From the NCBI GenBank assembly GCA_035550515.1, contig DASZOZ010000012.1:49622-113621 (forward strand): a stretch of DNA of 64,000 bases, given 5' to 3'. This DNA comes from DATARH01 sp035550515 (GTDB taxonomy: Bacteria > Pseudomonadota > Alphaproteobacteria > ATCC43930 > CGMCC-115725). The position numbers and the translations under genes were made by a program. The notes under the pieces are model-generated. The model was not told the origin of the DNA. It ran no database searches and saw nothing but the letters and a program-made list of their open reading frames with translations. Shown one piece after another: positions 45,660-54,607 of this stretch; position 1 is the first letter of the stretch, and each line of letters starts with the position of its first letter.

Positions 45660-46541
45660 TTACAGGAAGAAAACCGAGATGATGTGCGCCGTGAGGGCGG
45701 CGAGCAGGGCAAAGGTGAGCGGGACGTGCAAATAGAGCCAAACCTCCATCAGCGCCTTGTAGCGGATGTCAGCGCGGATACGCTGGAGGACGGCGCCCTT
45801 TTCTTCGAGCTTGAGGCGGGTCTGGCGCCAGGCATCCGCGTTGGCCGGCGCGACCTCGCGGGCATGCGCCTCCATATGGGCGATCGCCATGGCGGTGGTG
45901 CAGCCGGGGTAGCGGCCGCTGAGCTGGCGCCAGGCCGAACCGCCGACCGCGGTGTCGGTGATCGCGCGCTCGACGACCGCGACCGTCGCGTCGTCGAGCG
46001 GCATCGCCACCCCGCGCAGCTCGTCGTCGATGCCGGCGATGCGGCCGAGCATCTGCACCGTCGTCATGCTCTCGCGGTTCTCGGTCATCTGCCGCGGGTA
46101 GCGGACATAGGCATAGACGCCGTAGATGCCGCTGGCGATGACGATGCACATCAGCGCATAGGCCAGCGTGTGCACGTTCCAGCCGAAATGGAAGCCGGTG
46201 TGCAGCGTCGCGACAAAGAACAGCGCGATGCCGAGATAGACGTGCGCCGACAGGCGCGCCGCCAGCCGGCCGGCATTTTCGGTATAGCTGCGCTTGCGGT
46301 AGCCGAACCAGGTCAGCCACAGGATCAGCAGCGCGCCGACGGTCCCCAGCGTATAGCCGGTCCAGCCGCCGCCGTAAGGCCGGCCGTAGGGCCGCACCAG
46401 CAGGTACATGACGATCGCCAGCGCGACCAGGATCACCGCCCATTTCAGAAAGCGGAAGCGGTCGAACGCGAGAAACGATTCATGGCGCGTCGGCCGCAGA
46501 TCGGCCGCGCCGGGGGCGGAGACAGGTTCGCTGACGCTCAC
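45660..46541 (-). CDS. Inner-membrane cytochrome b-like protein
   Basis: 293 residues from a GTG at 46541. About five membrane helices are predicted (near 35-52, 62-82, 98-118, 124-146 and 272-292). Histidines placed within helices could bind b-type heme: SAHVYLG, TLHTGFHFGWNVHTLAY, LYLHVPL and TAHIISVF. A hydrophilic segment (about 150-265) separates the fourth and fifth helices. The pattern resembles diheme cytochrome b membrane anchors that move electrons between cytoplasmic Fe-S proteins and periplasmic c-type cytochromes, or to and from quinone. The neighbours on both sides are exactly such proteins. Confidence 0.8.
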   Translation of the reverse strand: MSVSEPVSAPGAADLRPTRHESFLAFDRFRFLKWAVILVALAIVMYLLVRPYGRPYGGGWTGYTLGTVGALLILWLTWFGYRKRSYTENAGRLAARLSAHVYLGIALFFVATLHTGFHFGWNVHTLAYALMCIVIASGIYGVYAYVRYPRQMTENRESMTTVQMLGRIAGIDDELRGVAMPLDDATVAVVERAITDTAVGGSAWRQLSGRYPGCTTAMAIAHMEAHAREVAPANADAWRQTRLKLEEKGAVLQRIRADIRYKALMEVWLYLHVPLTFALLAALTAHIISVFFL

Positions 46542-46563
46542 CGGCGGGCGCTCCCGAGGGCGC

Positions 46564-48957
46564 TCATTGGCCGCGCCGCATCACGTCGATGAAGCCGGCC
46601 GGGTCGACGCGGATCGCCGCGCCGGTCGGGCAGGCGCGGACGCAGGCCGGCCCGCCGTCGATGCCCTTGCACATGTCGCACTTGACCGCGTGCTTGCCGC
46701 CGGTGCGATGGGCGAGACCCTCGGGCGACTTGTCCTCGCCGGGCCCCGGACCACGGCCGAAGAACAGCCAGCTCAGCAGCCCCGGCTTTTTCTGCGGCAC
46801 CGCCGCCATCTGGATGACGCCGTAGGGGCAGTTGCGCTCGCAATTGCCGCAGCCGATGCACTGGTCGGTGATGAAGACCTCGCCGTTCGGCGCGCGGTGG
46901 ATCGCGTCGGGCGGGCAGTCGGTCATGCAATGCGGGTCTTCGCAATGCCGGCACGAGGTCGGCACGTGGAGCATCGCAAAGGTCGGCCCGGCCTCGCGGT
47001 TGAGCCGGCTGACGCCGTGATGCGTCTCGGCGCAGGCCTTTTCGCAATTGTCGCAGCGCACGCAGAGCGACTCGTCGATCAGCAGCACATCGGTCGCTTC
47101 GCCGATGCCCTGGCGCACCAGGAAGCCGATGAGGTCGCCCGCTTCCGCGTTGCGGCTCAGCAGATTGCGCTCGATCATCCGCTGTTCGAGCTTTTCCTCG
47201 ACCTTGCGGCGCAGCTCGGGGTCGCGGTCGAGCAGCGCGCGGAACGCGGCGCTGTCCATGCGGATCGCTTCGGTCGCGCTGGCCGCGGTCACCGTCGCGG
47301 CGCGGTGGCGGTGGGTGACCAGCGCCATCTCGCCGATATAGTTGCCGGCCGGCAGATAGGCCAGCACCACGTCCTTGCCGCCGACCCGCATCGACACGGT
47401 CACCGAGCCCTTGCGGATCAGGTAGACCGAATCGTCGTCGGCATCCTCTTCGATCAGCTTTTCGTTGGGCTTGAACTCGAACACCGTCGAGCTGTCGACG
47501 ACGTCGGCCAGCACATGATCTTCGACGTTCGGCATCAGGAACGTCTTGATCTCGCGCACCACCGCGGCCTTGTCGATGCCGGCCTTGATCGTCGGCTCGG
47601 AGCGGACCAGCTTGACCATGGTGTTGCGGTCGACTTCGAGCAGCAGCGAATCCGCCGTCGCGACCACGGTGCTGGTGCGCCGCCGGCCGGAGATCAGCGC
47701 CATCTCGCCGAAAAACTCGCTGCGGCGCAGCCGGACCATCTCGTTCGGGTCGTCGGGGTTGACCCGGATGCCGACCTCGCCGTCGAGGATGTTGTAGAGC
47801 GAATTGGCGAACTCGCCGCGCTCGAAGACAATCTCGCCGGCCGCGGGGTGGTGGATCTCCGAGTGGATCAGGAATTCGCGGACCTGCAGCGCCGTCAGAT
47901 TGGCGAACAGCGGCAACCGCTCGCGCACCGCCGCCACCAGCTCGGAGACGCTCATCGCCACCTTGGCGGCGTCGAGCTTCGCCTGGATCAGCGGCTCGTC
48001 GGCCGGCGGGATGTTGTTGCCCTGGATGTACTCGACGACCTCGTAGCCCTGGTTGAGGCAGTGCTTGATCAGCGGATATCCGGCCAGCGCGCCGACGATG
48101 TAGAGCCCCGGAACCTGCGACTCGTACGTCTCGGAGACGGGCGGATAAGCGGTCGGGCTGTCGTTGGGGAACACCACCCCGCAGCTTTCGACAAAGCGCC
48201 GCGGCGGCAGCGCGCCGATGCGCGCGATGACGCGGTCGACCTTGAGCCGCACCCCGGCACCGTCGGCGGTGTCGCAGACCAGAAAGCCCGCCTCGATTGC
48301 CTTCGGCTCGCAATTGGCGAGGTGGTGGATATCGCCGCTTTTGATCGCCGCCTCGATCAGCGCGATGTTGCCCGCCTTGGCACGCGGAAAGTCGGCGACG
48401 CGGTTGATGATTGAGACGTTGTTGTTGATGGCGAGCGCCAGGGCGTTTTCCAGCCCGGCGTCGCCGGTGCCGATGACGGCGATCTCCTCGCCCGTGTACT
48501 CGTCGGGGTCGTCGAGCTGGTACTGGACAAAGGGCAGGTCGTTGCCGGGGATGCGCAGCCGGTTGAGGTTGCCCTGCACGCCGATCGCCAGCACGACGAA
48601 TTCGGCGCTGACGGTCTCGCCGGTCGACAGGGTCAGCGCGAAGTCGCCCTTCTGTCCCTTGATGGCGGTGACCTCGACGCCCAGCCGGATGTTGAGCTTT
48701 GCCTCCTCGACGCTCCTGGTCCAGCCGTCGATGATCTCCTCGCGCGACTCCTCCCTGAAGTCGAGGTCGCTGCGCAGCGGCAGCACTTCGGGCGTCGCCA
48801 TGACGTGCTTGCGCTTCTGGTACTTGAAGATCGTGTCGTTGAGATGCTGCGCGCGCTCGAACAGCACATGCGGCACGCCGAGCTTCACGGCATGCACGGC
48901 GGCGCTCAGACCGGCGGGGCCCGAGCCGACAATGGCGATCTTGAAATCCGCGGCCAA
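46564..48957 (-). CDS. FAD oxidoreductase fused to two cNMP-binding domains and a four-cluster ferredoxin
   Basis: 797 residues, no signal peptide, so cytoplasmic. Residues 1-320 form a thioredoxin-reductase-like flavoprotein with dinucleotide motifs GSGPAG (11-16) and GTGDAG (163-168) and the C-terminal FAD motif GLYIVGALAG; no CXXC redox pair is seen. Two cyclic-nucleotide domains follow (about 347-455 and 470-585), each keeping the GEMAL motif and nearby Arg. Residues 625-797 contain 16 Cys in CxxCxxC-type sets, fitting four [4Fe-4S] clusters as in DMSO-reductase beta or NrfC proteins. The start appears to be TTG, since the first nucleotide-binding motif begins only 10 residues in. First gene of the operon: probable electron entry or exit on the cytoplasmic side, possibly gated by a cyclic nucleotide. 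Confidence 0.88.
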   Translation of the reverse strand: MAADFKIAIVGSGPAGLSAAVHAVKLGVPHVLFERAQHLNDTIFKYQKRKHVMATPEVLPLRSDLDFREESREEIIDGWTRSVEEAKLNIRLGVEVTAIKGQKGDFALTLSTGETVSAEFVVLAIGVQGNLNRLRIPGNDLPFVQYQLDDPDEYTGEEIAVIGTGDAGLENALALAINNNVSIINRVADFPRAKAGNIALIEAAIKSGDIHHLANCEPKAIEAGFLVCDTADGAGVRLKVDRVIARIGALPPRRFVESCGVVFPNDSPTAYPPVSETYESQVPGLYIVGALAGYPLIKHCLNQGYEVVEYIQGNNIPPADEPLIQAKLDAAKVAMSVSELVAAVRERLPLFANLTALQVREFLIHSEIHHPAAGEIVFERGEFANSLYNILDGEVGIRVNPDDPNEMVRLRRSEFFGEMALISGRRRTSTVVATADSLLLEVDRNTMVKLVRSEPTIKAGIDKAAVVREIKTFLMPNVEDHVLADVVDSSTVFEFKPNEKLIEEDADDDSVYLIRKGSVTVSMRVGGKDVVLAYLPAGNYIGEMALVTHRHRAATVTAASATEAIRMDSAAFRALLDRDPELRRKVEEKLEQRMIERNLLSRNAEAGDLIGFLVRQGIGEATDVLLIDESLCVRCDNCEKACAETHHGVSRLNREAGPTFAMLHVPTSCRHCEDPHCMTDCPPDAIHRAPNGEVFITDQCIGCGNCERNCPYGVIQMAAVPQKKPGLLSWLFFGRGPGPGEDKSPEGLAHRTGGKHAVKCDMCKGIDGGPACVRACPTGAAIRVDPAGFIDVMRRGQ

Positions 48958-49176
48958 CCTCTGCCCCGTTGCGCCGATGTCACGGGGCGCTTCCGGCCAA
49001 ACCTGCCGGCCAGCATCCCCTTCCCCATCCCAGGTGGAGAATCTAGCAAGCGGCGAGTCCGAACGGTAGGGCTAATCGAGGTTACCCACCATGTTCAGCA
49101 CTCGGCTTGCGGCCGCCCGGCGAAGCGCGCAGGCTGACCGGCGAGAAGGTGCAATCGATCCGGGGAGCACGCCGCA

Positions 49177-50364
49177 ATGCCCGACACATCCGGGAAACTG
49201 GCGCTCTATGCGAGCGTCGCCAACGAGTTGACGCATTACGACGTCGATGTCGCCGAGGCCACGCTGACCCGCCGCGCCTCGGTGCGCGTCCCCGCCAATG
49301 TGCAATATGTCTGGCCGCACGCGACCAAGCCGTTGCTTTATGTCGCGACCAGCGACAGCGCCTCGGGCATGGGGCCGGCCGGGACGAATCACCATGTCAG
49401 CGCGCTGCGCATCGATCCGGCGTCGGGCGCGCTGTCGCTGCACGGCGCGCCGATCCCGCTGCCGACGCGGCCGATCCACATGGCGACCGACATCCCGAGC
49501 GAGCACGTGCTGGTGGCGTTCAACAACCCCAGCGCGATCCACATCTACCGCGTCAACGCCGACGGCACGCCGGGCGCCGAGGTCGCGCAGCCCAACCCGA
49601 TCGACCCGGGCATCTTCGCCCATCAGGTGCGGGCGACGCCCGACAACAAGCAGGTGATCCTCGTCACCCGCGGCCACGACCCGGCCGGGCCGAAGCCCGA
49701 GGAGCCCGGCGCGCTGATGCTGTGGGACTTCAAGGACGGCGTCTTGTCGAACCAGCAGAAGGTGGCGCCCGACAGCGGGCTCGGCGCCGGCTATCTGTTC
49801 GGACCCCGGCACCTCGACTTCCACCCGACCCGGCCATGGGTCTACGTCTCGCTGGAGCGCGAGAACCGGCTCGACATGTTCACGCTGGAAAACGGCCGGC
49901 TCTCGCCGCGGGCAGCGTTCCGCAAGAACAACCTGTCGCAACTGGGCGTGCCCGGCGCGCGGCAGGCGGTCGGCACCGTGCATGTCCATCCCAGCGGCCG
50001 GTTTGTCTATGTCGCCAACCGCGCCTCGACCACGGTCGACGAGGGCGGACGCAAGGTCTTCGCCGGCGGCGAGAATACGCTCGCCGCCTATGAGATCGAC
50101 CCGGCGACCGGCGAGCCGCGGCCGATCCAGCATGTCGACACGCGCGGCATCCACTGCCGGACCTTCCACATCGACCCGAGCGGCAGGCTGCTGGTCGCGG
50201 CGCATATCCAGGGCATCACGCTGCGCGACGGCAGCGAGGTGCCGTGCTGTCTGTCGCTGTTTCGCATCGGCGATGACGGCCGGCTCGACTACGTGCGCAA
50301 ATACGACGTCGATGTCAGCGGCGGGCGGACGATGTGGTGGATGGGCATGGTGAGCCTGCCGTGA
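49177..50364 (+). CDS. Lactonase-family seven-bladed beta-propeller protein
   Basis: 395 residues. Repeated blades (LALYASVANELTHYDVD, KPLLYVATSDSAS, HVLVAFNNPSAIHIYRVN, RPWVYVSLERENRLDMFTL, GRFVYVANRAS) and the HIDPSGRLLVAA segment fit the 6-phosphogluconolactonase/Lactonase (PF10282) family. No signal peptide, so cytosolic. The substrate may be a sugar lactone. The gene is divergent from the cytochrome operon; the 219-bp gap between them shows no further gene and no convincing promoter. Confidence 0.85.
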   Translation: MPDTSGKLALYASVANELTHYDVDVAEATLTRRASVRVPANVQYVWPHATKPLLYVATSDSASGMGPAGTNHHVSALRIDPASGALSLHGAPIPLPTRPIHMATDIPSEHVLVAFNNPSAIHIYRVNADGTPGAEVAQPNPIDPGIFAHQVRATPDNKQVILVTRGHDPAGPKPEEPGALMLWDFKDGVLSNQQKVAPDSGLGAGYLFGPRHLDFHPTRPWVYVSLERENRLDMFTLENGRLSPRAAFRKNNLSQLGVPGARQAVGTVHVHPSGRFVYVANRASTTVDEGGRKVFAGGENTLAAYEIDPATGEPRPIQHVDTRGIHCRTFHIDPSGRLLVAAHIQGITLRDGSEVPCCLSLFRIGDDGRLDYVRKYDVDVSGGRTMWWMGMVSLP

Positions 50365-50433
50365 CCCTGCAACGCTGCGCGAGCGGGGAATTTGCGGCAT
50401 GATGGCGGCGACGCGAGTCCTGGCGATGATCCG

Positions 50434-51084
50434 GTGCTGCAACAGAAATCCGCTCCGCAGTTCGACGAGGCGTTTCGCACGCGGCTCCATGAGCTCGTGG
50501 CGTGGCGGCGCGATGTGCGCCGCTTTCGCCGCGAGCCGCTGCCCGACGGTGCGATCGAGCGGCTGATCGCGACGGCGTGCCGGGCGCCGTCCGTCGGGCT
50601 GAGCCAGCCGTGGCGCTTTGTGCTGGTCGATGCGCCCGAGCGGCGTGCGGCGATCGTGCGCCATTTCACCGCATGCAATGCCGCCGCGCTCGGATCGCAG
50701 ACCGCGGAGCGGGCGGCGCTGTACGCCCGGCTGAAGCTCGCCGGGCTCGACGCGGCGCCGTGCCAGCTCGCGGTCTTCGCCGACCCCGACACCGCGCAGG
50801 GTCACCGGCTCGGCCGGCTCACCATGCCCGAGATGATCGACTACTCCGCGGTCGCGGCGATCCACACGCTGTGGCTGGCGGCGCGCGCCGAGGGTATCGG
50901 CATGGGCTGGGTGTCGATCCTCGACCCCGCGGCGGTGCGCGACATCCTCGATGTGCCGCGCGCCTGGCGGCTGATCGGCTATTTCTGCCTGGGCCGCCCG
51001 GAAACGGTGGACGATGCCCCCGAGCTGGAGCGCGAAGGCTGGGAGGCACGGCGGCCCGCGAGCGACTTCATGGTGAGACGATGA
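50434..51084 (+). CDS. bluB: 5,6-dimethylbenzimidazole synthase BluB
   Basis: 216 residues from the GTG at 50434 (TTG at 50392 would add 14). It is a nitroreductase-fold protein with the BluB signatures RRDVRRFRREPLPD, APSVGLSQPWRFV and EGIGMGWVSILDP plus GYFCLGRP at the end. It fragments reduced FMN with O2 to make the lower ligand of vitamin B12. No other cobalamin genes are visible. Its stop codon overlaps the ATG of the DUF72 gene. Confidence 0.9.
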   Translation: MLQQKSAPQFDEAFRTRLHELVAWRRDVRRFRREPLPDGAIERLIATACRAPSVGLSQPWRFVLVDAPERRAAIVRHFTACNAAALGSQTAERAALYARLKLAGLDAAPCQLAVFADPDTAQGHRLGRLTMPEMIDYSAVAAIHTLWLAARAEGIGMGWVSILDPAAVRDILDVPRAWRLIGYFCLGRPETVDDAPELEREGWEARRPASDFMVRR

Positions 51085-51848
51085 GCGACCAGGAGAGCAA
51101 AGACGGCCGGATCCGGGTGGGCATCGGCGGCTGGGTATTCCCGCCGTGGCGCGGCACGTTCTATCCGCAGGAGGTACGGCAGGCCGACGAGCTGGCCTAT
51201 GCCAGCCGGCACGTGACGGCGATCGAGATCAACGGCACCTTCTACCGGCTGCAGACCCCCGCCAGCTACAAGAAGTGGCATGACGCGGTGCCCGACGATT
51301 TTGTCTTTTCGCTCAAGGGCTCGCGCTTCATCACCCACCGCAACGACCTGTCGACCGCGGCGCCGTTCATGGAGCGGTTTTTTCACAGCGGCCTGGCGGA
51401 GCTGGGGCCGAAGCTCGGCCCGATCCTCTGGCAATTCGCCCCCGGCCTGGCGTTCGACGAAGGGAATCTCACCGCGTTTCTCGACGCGCTGCCCAAGACC
51501 CTCGGCAACCGCAAGCTGCGGCACGTGCTGGAGGTGCGCAGCAGCAGCTTCAAGGAGCCGGCGTTTGCCAGGCTGATGGAACGGCATGCAGCGGCGATCG
51601 CCTGGGTCGAGGACGCGAAAGTGCCGCTGATCGAGACCGTGACGACCGATTTCGTCTACGCCCGGCTGCGCCAATGCAGAGAGGACGAGCCCACGGGCTA
51701 TGCGCCCGACGCCCTCGACCGGATCGCCGCGCGGTTCCGCGCGCATGCCGAAGCCGGCCGCGACTGCTTCGTCTATTTCATCAACGGCGCCAAAACCCGC
51801 GCGCCACATGCCGCGATGGCGCTGATCGAACGGCTGCGCGCCCGATAG
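51081..51848 (+). CDS. DUF72 (YecE-like) protein
   Basis: 255 residues from the ATG overlapping the bluB stop. It starts with RIRVGIGGWVFPPWRGTFYP, followed by AIEINGTFYRLQ, FSLKGSRFITH and QFAPGLAFD, all typical of DUF72. The fold is a TIM barrel. Biochemical function is not established. The overlap with bluB implies co-translation but not necessarily a shared pathway. Confidence 0.9.
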   Translation: MSDQESKDGRIRVGIGGWVFPPWRGTFYPQEVRQADELAYASRHVTAIEINGTFYRLQTPASYKKWHDAVPDDFVFSLKGSRFITHRNDLSTAAPFMERFFHSGLAELGPKLGPILWQFAPGLAFDEGNLTAFLDALPKTLGNRKLRHVLEVRSSSFKEPAFARLMERHAAAIAWVEDAKVPLIETVTTDFVYARLRQCREDEPTGYAPDALDRIAARFRAHAEAGRDCFVYFINGAKTRAPHAAMALIERLRAR

Positions 51849-51857
51849 ACCGGAGGG

Positions 51858-53510
51858 TCAACCCCGCCGGCGCCAGGCGCTGATTTGGTCGAGCGAGGCA
51901 TGGACGTGCACCACGACCGGCTGGTGCCGGATGGCGAGCGCCTCGGCGATGGTGTCCTCGACCTCGCTTTCCGTGCCGATCGTGTAGCCCTTGGCGCCGA
52001 AGGCGGTGGCCCAGAGCGCGAAATCCGGGTTGGTGAGCTGGGTTGCCGCCTGGTACGGGCGGCCGGGATAGCGGATGTCGTGGTGCTGGGTGATGGTGCC
52101 GTAGCAGCCGTTGTCGGAGATGATGAAGACCGGGTTGACGCCGTATTGGCGGGCGGTCGCCAGCTCGTTGCCGGTCATCAGCGCGCCGCCGTCGCCGGCG
52201 AAGCCGACGACCTGCGTCCCCGGCCGGCGCAGCGCGGCGGCGACCGCCATCGGCATCCCGGCGCCCATCGCGCCGACCACCGAGTTCAGATACATCTGCC
52301 CCGGCTTGATCTGCAGGTAGCGCTGTACAAAGGACGAGAAATTGCCGGCGTCGGTGGTCACCGTCGCGTCCGGCGCCAAATGCCGGCCGACCGCGGCGAT
52401 CACCGCCGAGAAATTGACGCCGTCCGCCGTCGGCTGCCATTCCGGCTTGACGATCTTGTGGTGCAGCGCGTGCAGCCGCTCGACCCAGCCACGGCGTTTT
52501 TCGGCCCCGGCCGGCGCGCCTTTCGCCAGCAGCGCCCGCACCACCGCCGCCGGCTCGCAGGCCATGCCGAGATCCGGCCGGAAGGTTTTTCCGACCTCCT
52601 CCGGGCCGGGCCAGACATGCACCAGCGGCATTTGCGGGTCGGGCGCCTGCGGGAACGCAAAGCCCTGCGACGTGCTGACCGTCAGCCGCTCGCCGAGCGC
52701 GACGAGCAGGTCGGTCTGGTTCCACGCCTCCATCACCTCGCGCGGCGGGCGGCCGCTGGCGTAACCGCCGTAATGCGGATGCGCCGGGTCGAAGAGATGC
52801 GGCCGCCGATGCGTCGGCATCACCGGCAGCATCCAGCTTTCGGCGAGCCGGGCGACATCGGCGACATCGGCCGGATGCACCGCCGCCCCGACCCAGACGA
52901 TCGGCCGCTCGGCGGCGGCCAGCATGGCGGCGAGCCGGTCGAGGTCCTCGGCGCGCGGGCCGCCGAGCGCCGCGGGGCGGACCTTGGCGGCGGGCGCCTC
53001 GGTTTCCGCGTCGAACACATCCTCGGGGACGATGACCGCGACCGGGCCGGGCGTGCCGCTTTCGGCGATGTGAAAGGCGCGGGCCATCGCCTCGGATGCC
53101 TGGTTGGGGTCGTTGACCTCGATGACGAGCTTGGTCACGTCGCTGAGCAGCCGGCTGTAATTCTGCTCCTGCAGCGCCATGCGGCCGGCCTCCCAGCGCT
53201 CGACCTGGCCGATCAGCACCACCAGCGGCGTCGCGTCGTGCCAGGCGGTGTGCAGGCCGATCATCGCGTTCGACAGGCCGGGGCCGCGCGACACCACCAG
53301 CACGCCGGCCCGCCCGCCGCGCATCCGTCCGTCGGCCGCTGCCATGAACGCCGCGCCGCCCTCGTGGCGGCAGACGATGAGGCGCATGCGGTTGTTGTCG
53401 GCCATCGCGTTGGTGAAGCCGAGATAACTCTCGCCCGGCACGCAATGGACAAGGTCGATATCGTGCGCTTCCAGGCTGTCGACGATGGCGCGGCCGACGG
53501 TATGAGGCAT
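51858..53510 (-). CDS. Thiamine-diphosphate-dependent enzyme, acetolactate synthase-like
   Basis: 550 residues with the three domains of the POX/AHAS family. The N-terminal PYR domain has CVPGESYLGF and the catalytic Glu in CRHEGGAAFMAAADG. The middle domain is about 190-320. The C-terminal PP domain has the ThDP/Mg motif GDGGALMTGNEL...NGCYGTI. Many catabolic and biosynthetic decarboxylases and ligases share this form (AHAS, benzoylformate decarboxylase, sulfoacetaldehyde acetyltransferase). The absence of a small regulatory subunit gene argues against ilvB. Divergent from the hydrolase at 53615; TATAAC at 53543-53548 (minus strand) may be its -10. Confidence 0.87.
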   Translation of the reverse strand: MPHTVGRAIVDSLEAHDIDLVHCVPGESYLGFTNAMADNNRMRLIVCRHEGGAAFMAAADGRMRGGRAGVLVVSRGPGLSNAMIGLHTAWHDATPLVVLIGQVERWEAGRMALQEQNYSRLLSDVTKLVIEVNDPNQASEAMARAFHIAESGTPGPVAVIVPEDVFDAETEAPAAKVRPAALGGPRAEDLDRLAAMLAAAERPIVWVGAAVHPADVADVARLAESWMLPVMPTHRRPHLFDPAHPHYGGYASGRPPREVMEAWNQTDLLVALGERLTVSTSQGFAFPQAPDPQMPLVHVWPGPEEVGKTFRPDLGMACEPAAVVRALLAKGAPAGAEKRRGWVERLHALHHKIVKPEWQPTADGVNFSAVIAAVGRHLAPDATVTTDAGNFSSFVQRYLQIKPGQMYLNSVVGAMGAGMPMAVAAALRRPGTQVVGFAGDGGALMTGNELATARQYGVNPVFIISDNGCYGTITQHHDIRYPGRPYQAATQLTNPDFALWATAFGAKGYTIGTESEVEDTIAEALAIRHQPVVVHVHASLDQISAWRRRG

Positions 53511-53614
53511 GGCAAGGCTCTCCGGAGGATCGGGTTGCGCCTGTTATAGCCGAGGTTGCGGGGCAATGGGCCAGCCTCCTAGGATACCGCCGGCGAACCG
53601 AGGGAGACGGGACG

Positions 53615-54493
53615 ATGGCGCAGCTGACCACCGATGACGGCGTCAAGCTCTATTACGAGGAAACCGGCAGCGGCACGCCGATCGTCCTGGTCCATGAATT
53701 CGCCGGCGACAGCCGCAGCTACGAACCGCAGGTGCGGTATTTCTCGCGGCGCTACCGCTGCATCAATTTCAACGCGCGCGGCTTTCCGCCGTCCGACGTA
53801 CCGGAGAATTTCGAGCGCTACTCGCAGGCGCGGGCGCGCGATGACATCCGTGACGTGATGGACGCGCTGAAGGTCGGGAAGGCGCATGTCCTCGGCATCT
53901 CGATGGGCGGGTTCGCGACGCTGCATTTCGGCTTCGCCTATCCCGAGCGGGCACTGTCGCTGGTGGTCGCCGGCTGCGGCTATGGCGCGGCGCCCGGTGC
54001 GCGCCGGCAATTCCACGACGAGACCGCGCGCACCGCGGCGCAGATCGCCGAGAAGGGCATGGCCGAGGTCGCGAAGAGCTACGGCGCCGGCCCGACCCGC
54101 GTGCAACTGCGCAACAAGGACCCGCGCGGCTATGCCGAGTTCATGCAGCAGCTTTCCGAGCATTCGACGCTTGGCTCGGCCAACACGATGCGCGGGGTGC
54201 AGGCGCGGCGCCCGTCGCTGTGGGACCTGGTCGACGAGATGAAAAAGCTCGACGTGCCGACCCTGGTTGCGACCGGCGACGAGGACGACCCGTGCCTCGA
54301 ACCGGGCCTGTTGATGAAACGCCACATCCGGAGCGCGGCGCTGGTGGTGCTGCCCAATACCGGGCACGCGCTCAACCTCGAGGAACCCGACCTGTTCAAC
54401 CGGCTGTGCGACGATTTCTTCCACCAGGTGGAAAGCGGCCGCTGGCCGCGCCGCGACCCGAAGGCGGTGCCCGGCGCCATCCTCGGGATGTGA
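53615..54493 (+). CDS. Alpha/beta hydrolase
   Basis: 292 residues with the alpha/beta-hydrolase_1 fold. It has the oxyanion segment LVHEFAGDSRSY, nucleophile Ser in GISMGGF (about residue 95), Asp in ATGDEDDPC and His in NTGHALNLEEP. No signal peptide. Possible substrates are esters, lactones or C-C bonded diketones; it may work with the divergent ThDP enzyme. GGGAGACGGGACG precedes the ATG. Its stop codon lies within a 28-bp palindrome. Confidence 0.9.
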   Translation: MAQLTTDDGVKLYYEETGSGTPIVLVHEFAGDSRSYEPQVRYFSRRYRCINFNARGFPPSDVPENFERYSQARARDDIRDVMDALKVGKAHVLGISMGGFATLHFGFAYPERALSLVVAGCGYGAAPGARRQFHDETARTAAQIAEKGMAEVAKSYGAGPTRVQLRNKDPRGYAEFMQQLSEHSTLGSANTMRGVQARRPSLWDLVDEMKKLDVPTLVATGDEDDPCLEPGLLMKRHIRSAALVVLPNTGHALNLEEPDLFNRLCDDFFHQVESGRWPRRDPKAVPGAILGM

Positions 54494-54519
54494 CGTTCAA
54501 AATCACGATTTTGAACGTC
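54492..54519. terminator. Perfect 28-bp palindrome over the hydrolase stop codon
   Basis: Arms of 13 bp (GACGTTCAAAATC at 54492-54504 and its complement at 54507-54519) surround an AC pair. It starts at the G of the TGA stop. In RNA it would be a tight hairpin ending translation and perhaps transcription. It runs straight into the nested repeat at 54517-54596. The AT-rich arms differ from the GC-rich repeats, so a protein-binding operator is another reading. Confidence 0.55.
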
Positions 54520-54596
54520 GTCCCGGCGCTGGCCGGGATCCACGCTTCGGCCGTTCTTGCCGCTGAAAAGTGGGTCCCGGCCTGCGCCGGGACGAC
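54517..54596. repeat. Nested inverted-repeat intergenic element
   Basis: Outer 13-bp arms GTCGTCCCGGCGC (54517-54529) and its exact complement (54584-54596) enclose a second pair, GGCCGGGATCCAC and GTGGGTCCCGGCC, with one mismatch. The layout resembles the elements at 31064-31136 and 19925-20068. It lies between the convergent hydrolase and cupin genes. Confidence 0.7.
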
Positions 54597-54607
54597 ACTT
54601 CCGGCGT

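Noticed and set aside
35931..48957. Assignment of the operon as MtrCAB or Pio
   Set aside because: The barrel lacks the MtrB CXXC, the cytochromes carry LVIVD and FHA domains unknown in those systems, and a flavin/cNMP/Fe-S protein heads the operon.
51858..53510. Call as acetolactate synthase ilvB
   Set aside because: No ilvN-type small subunit gene adjoins and the setting is catabolic; only the general ThDP family is supported.
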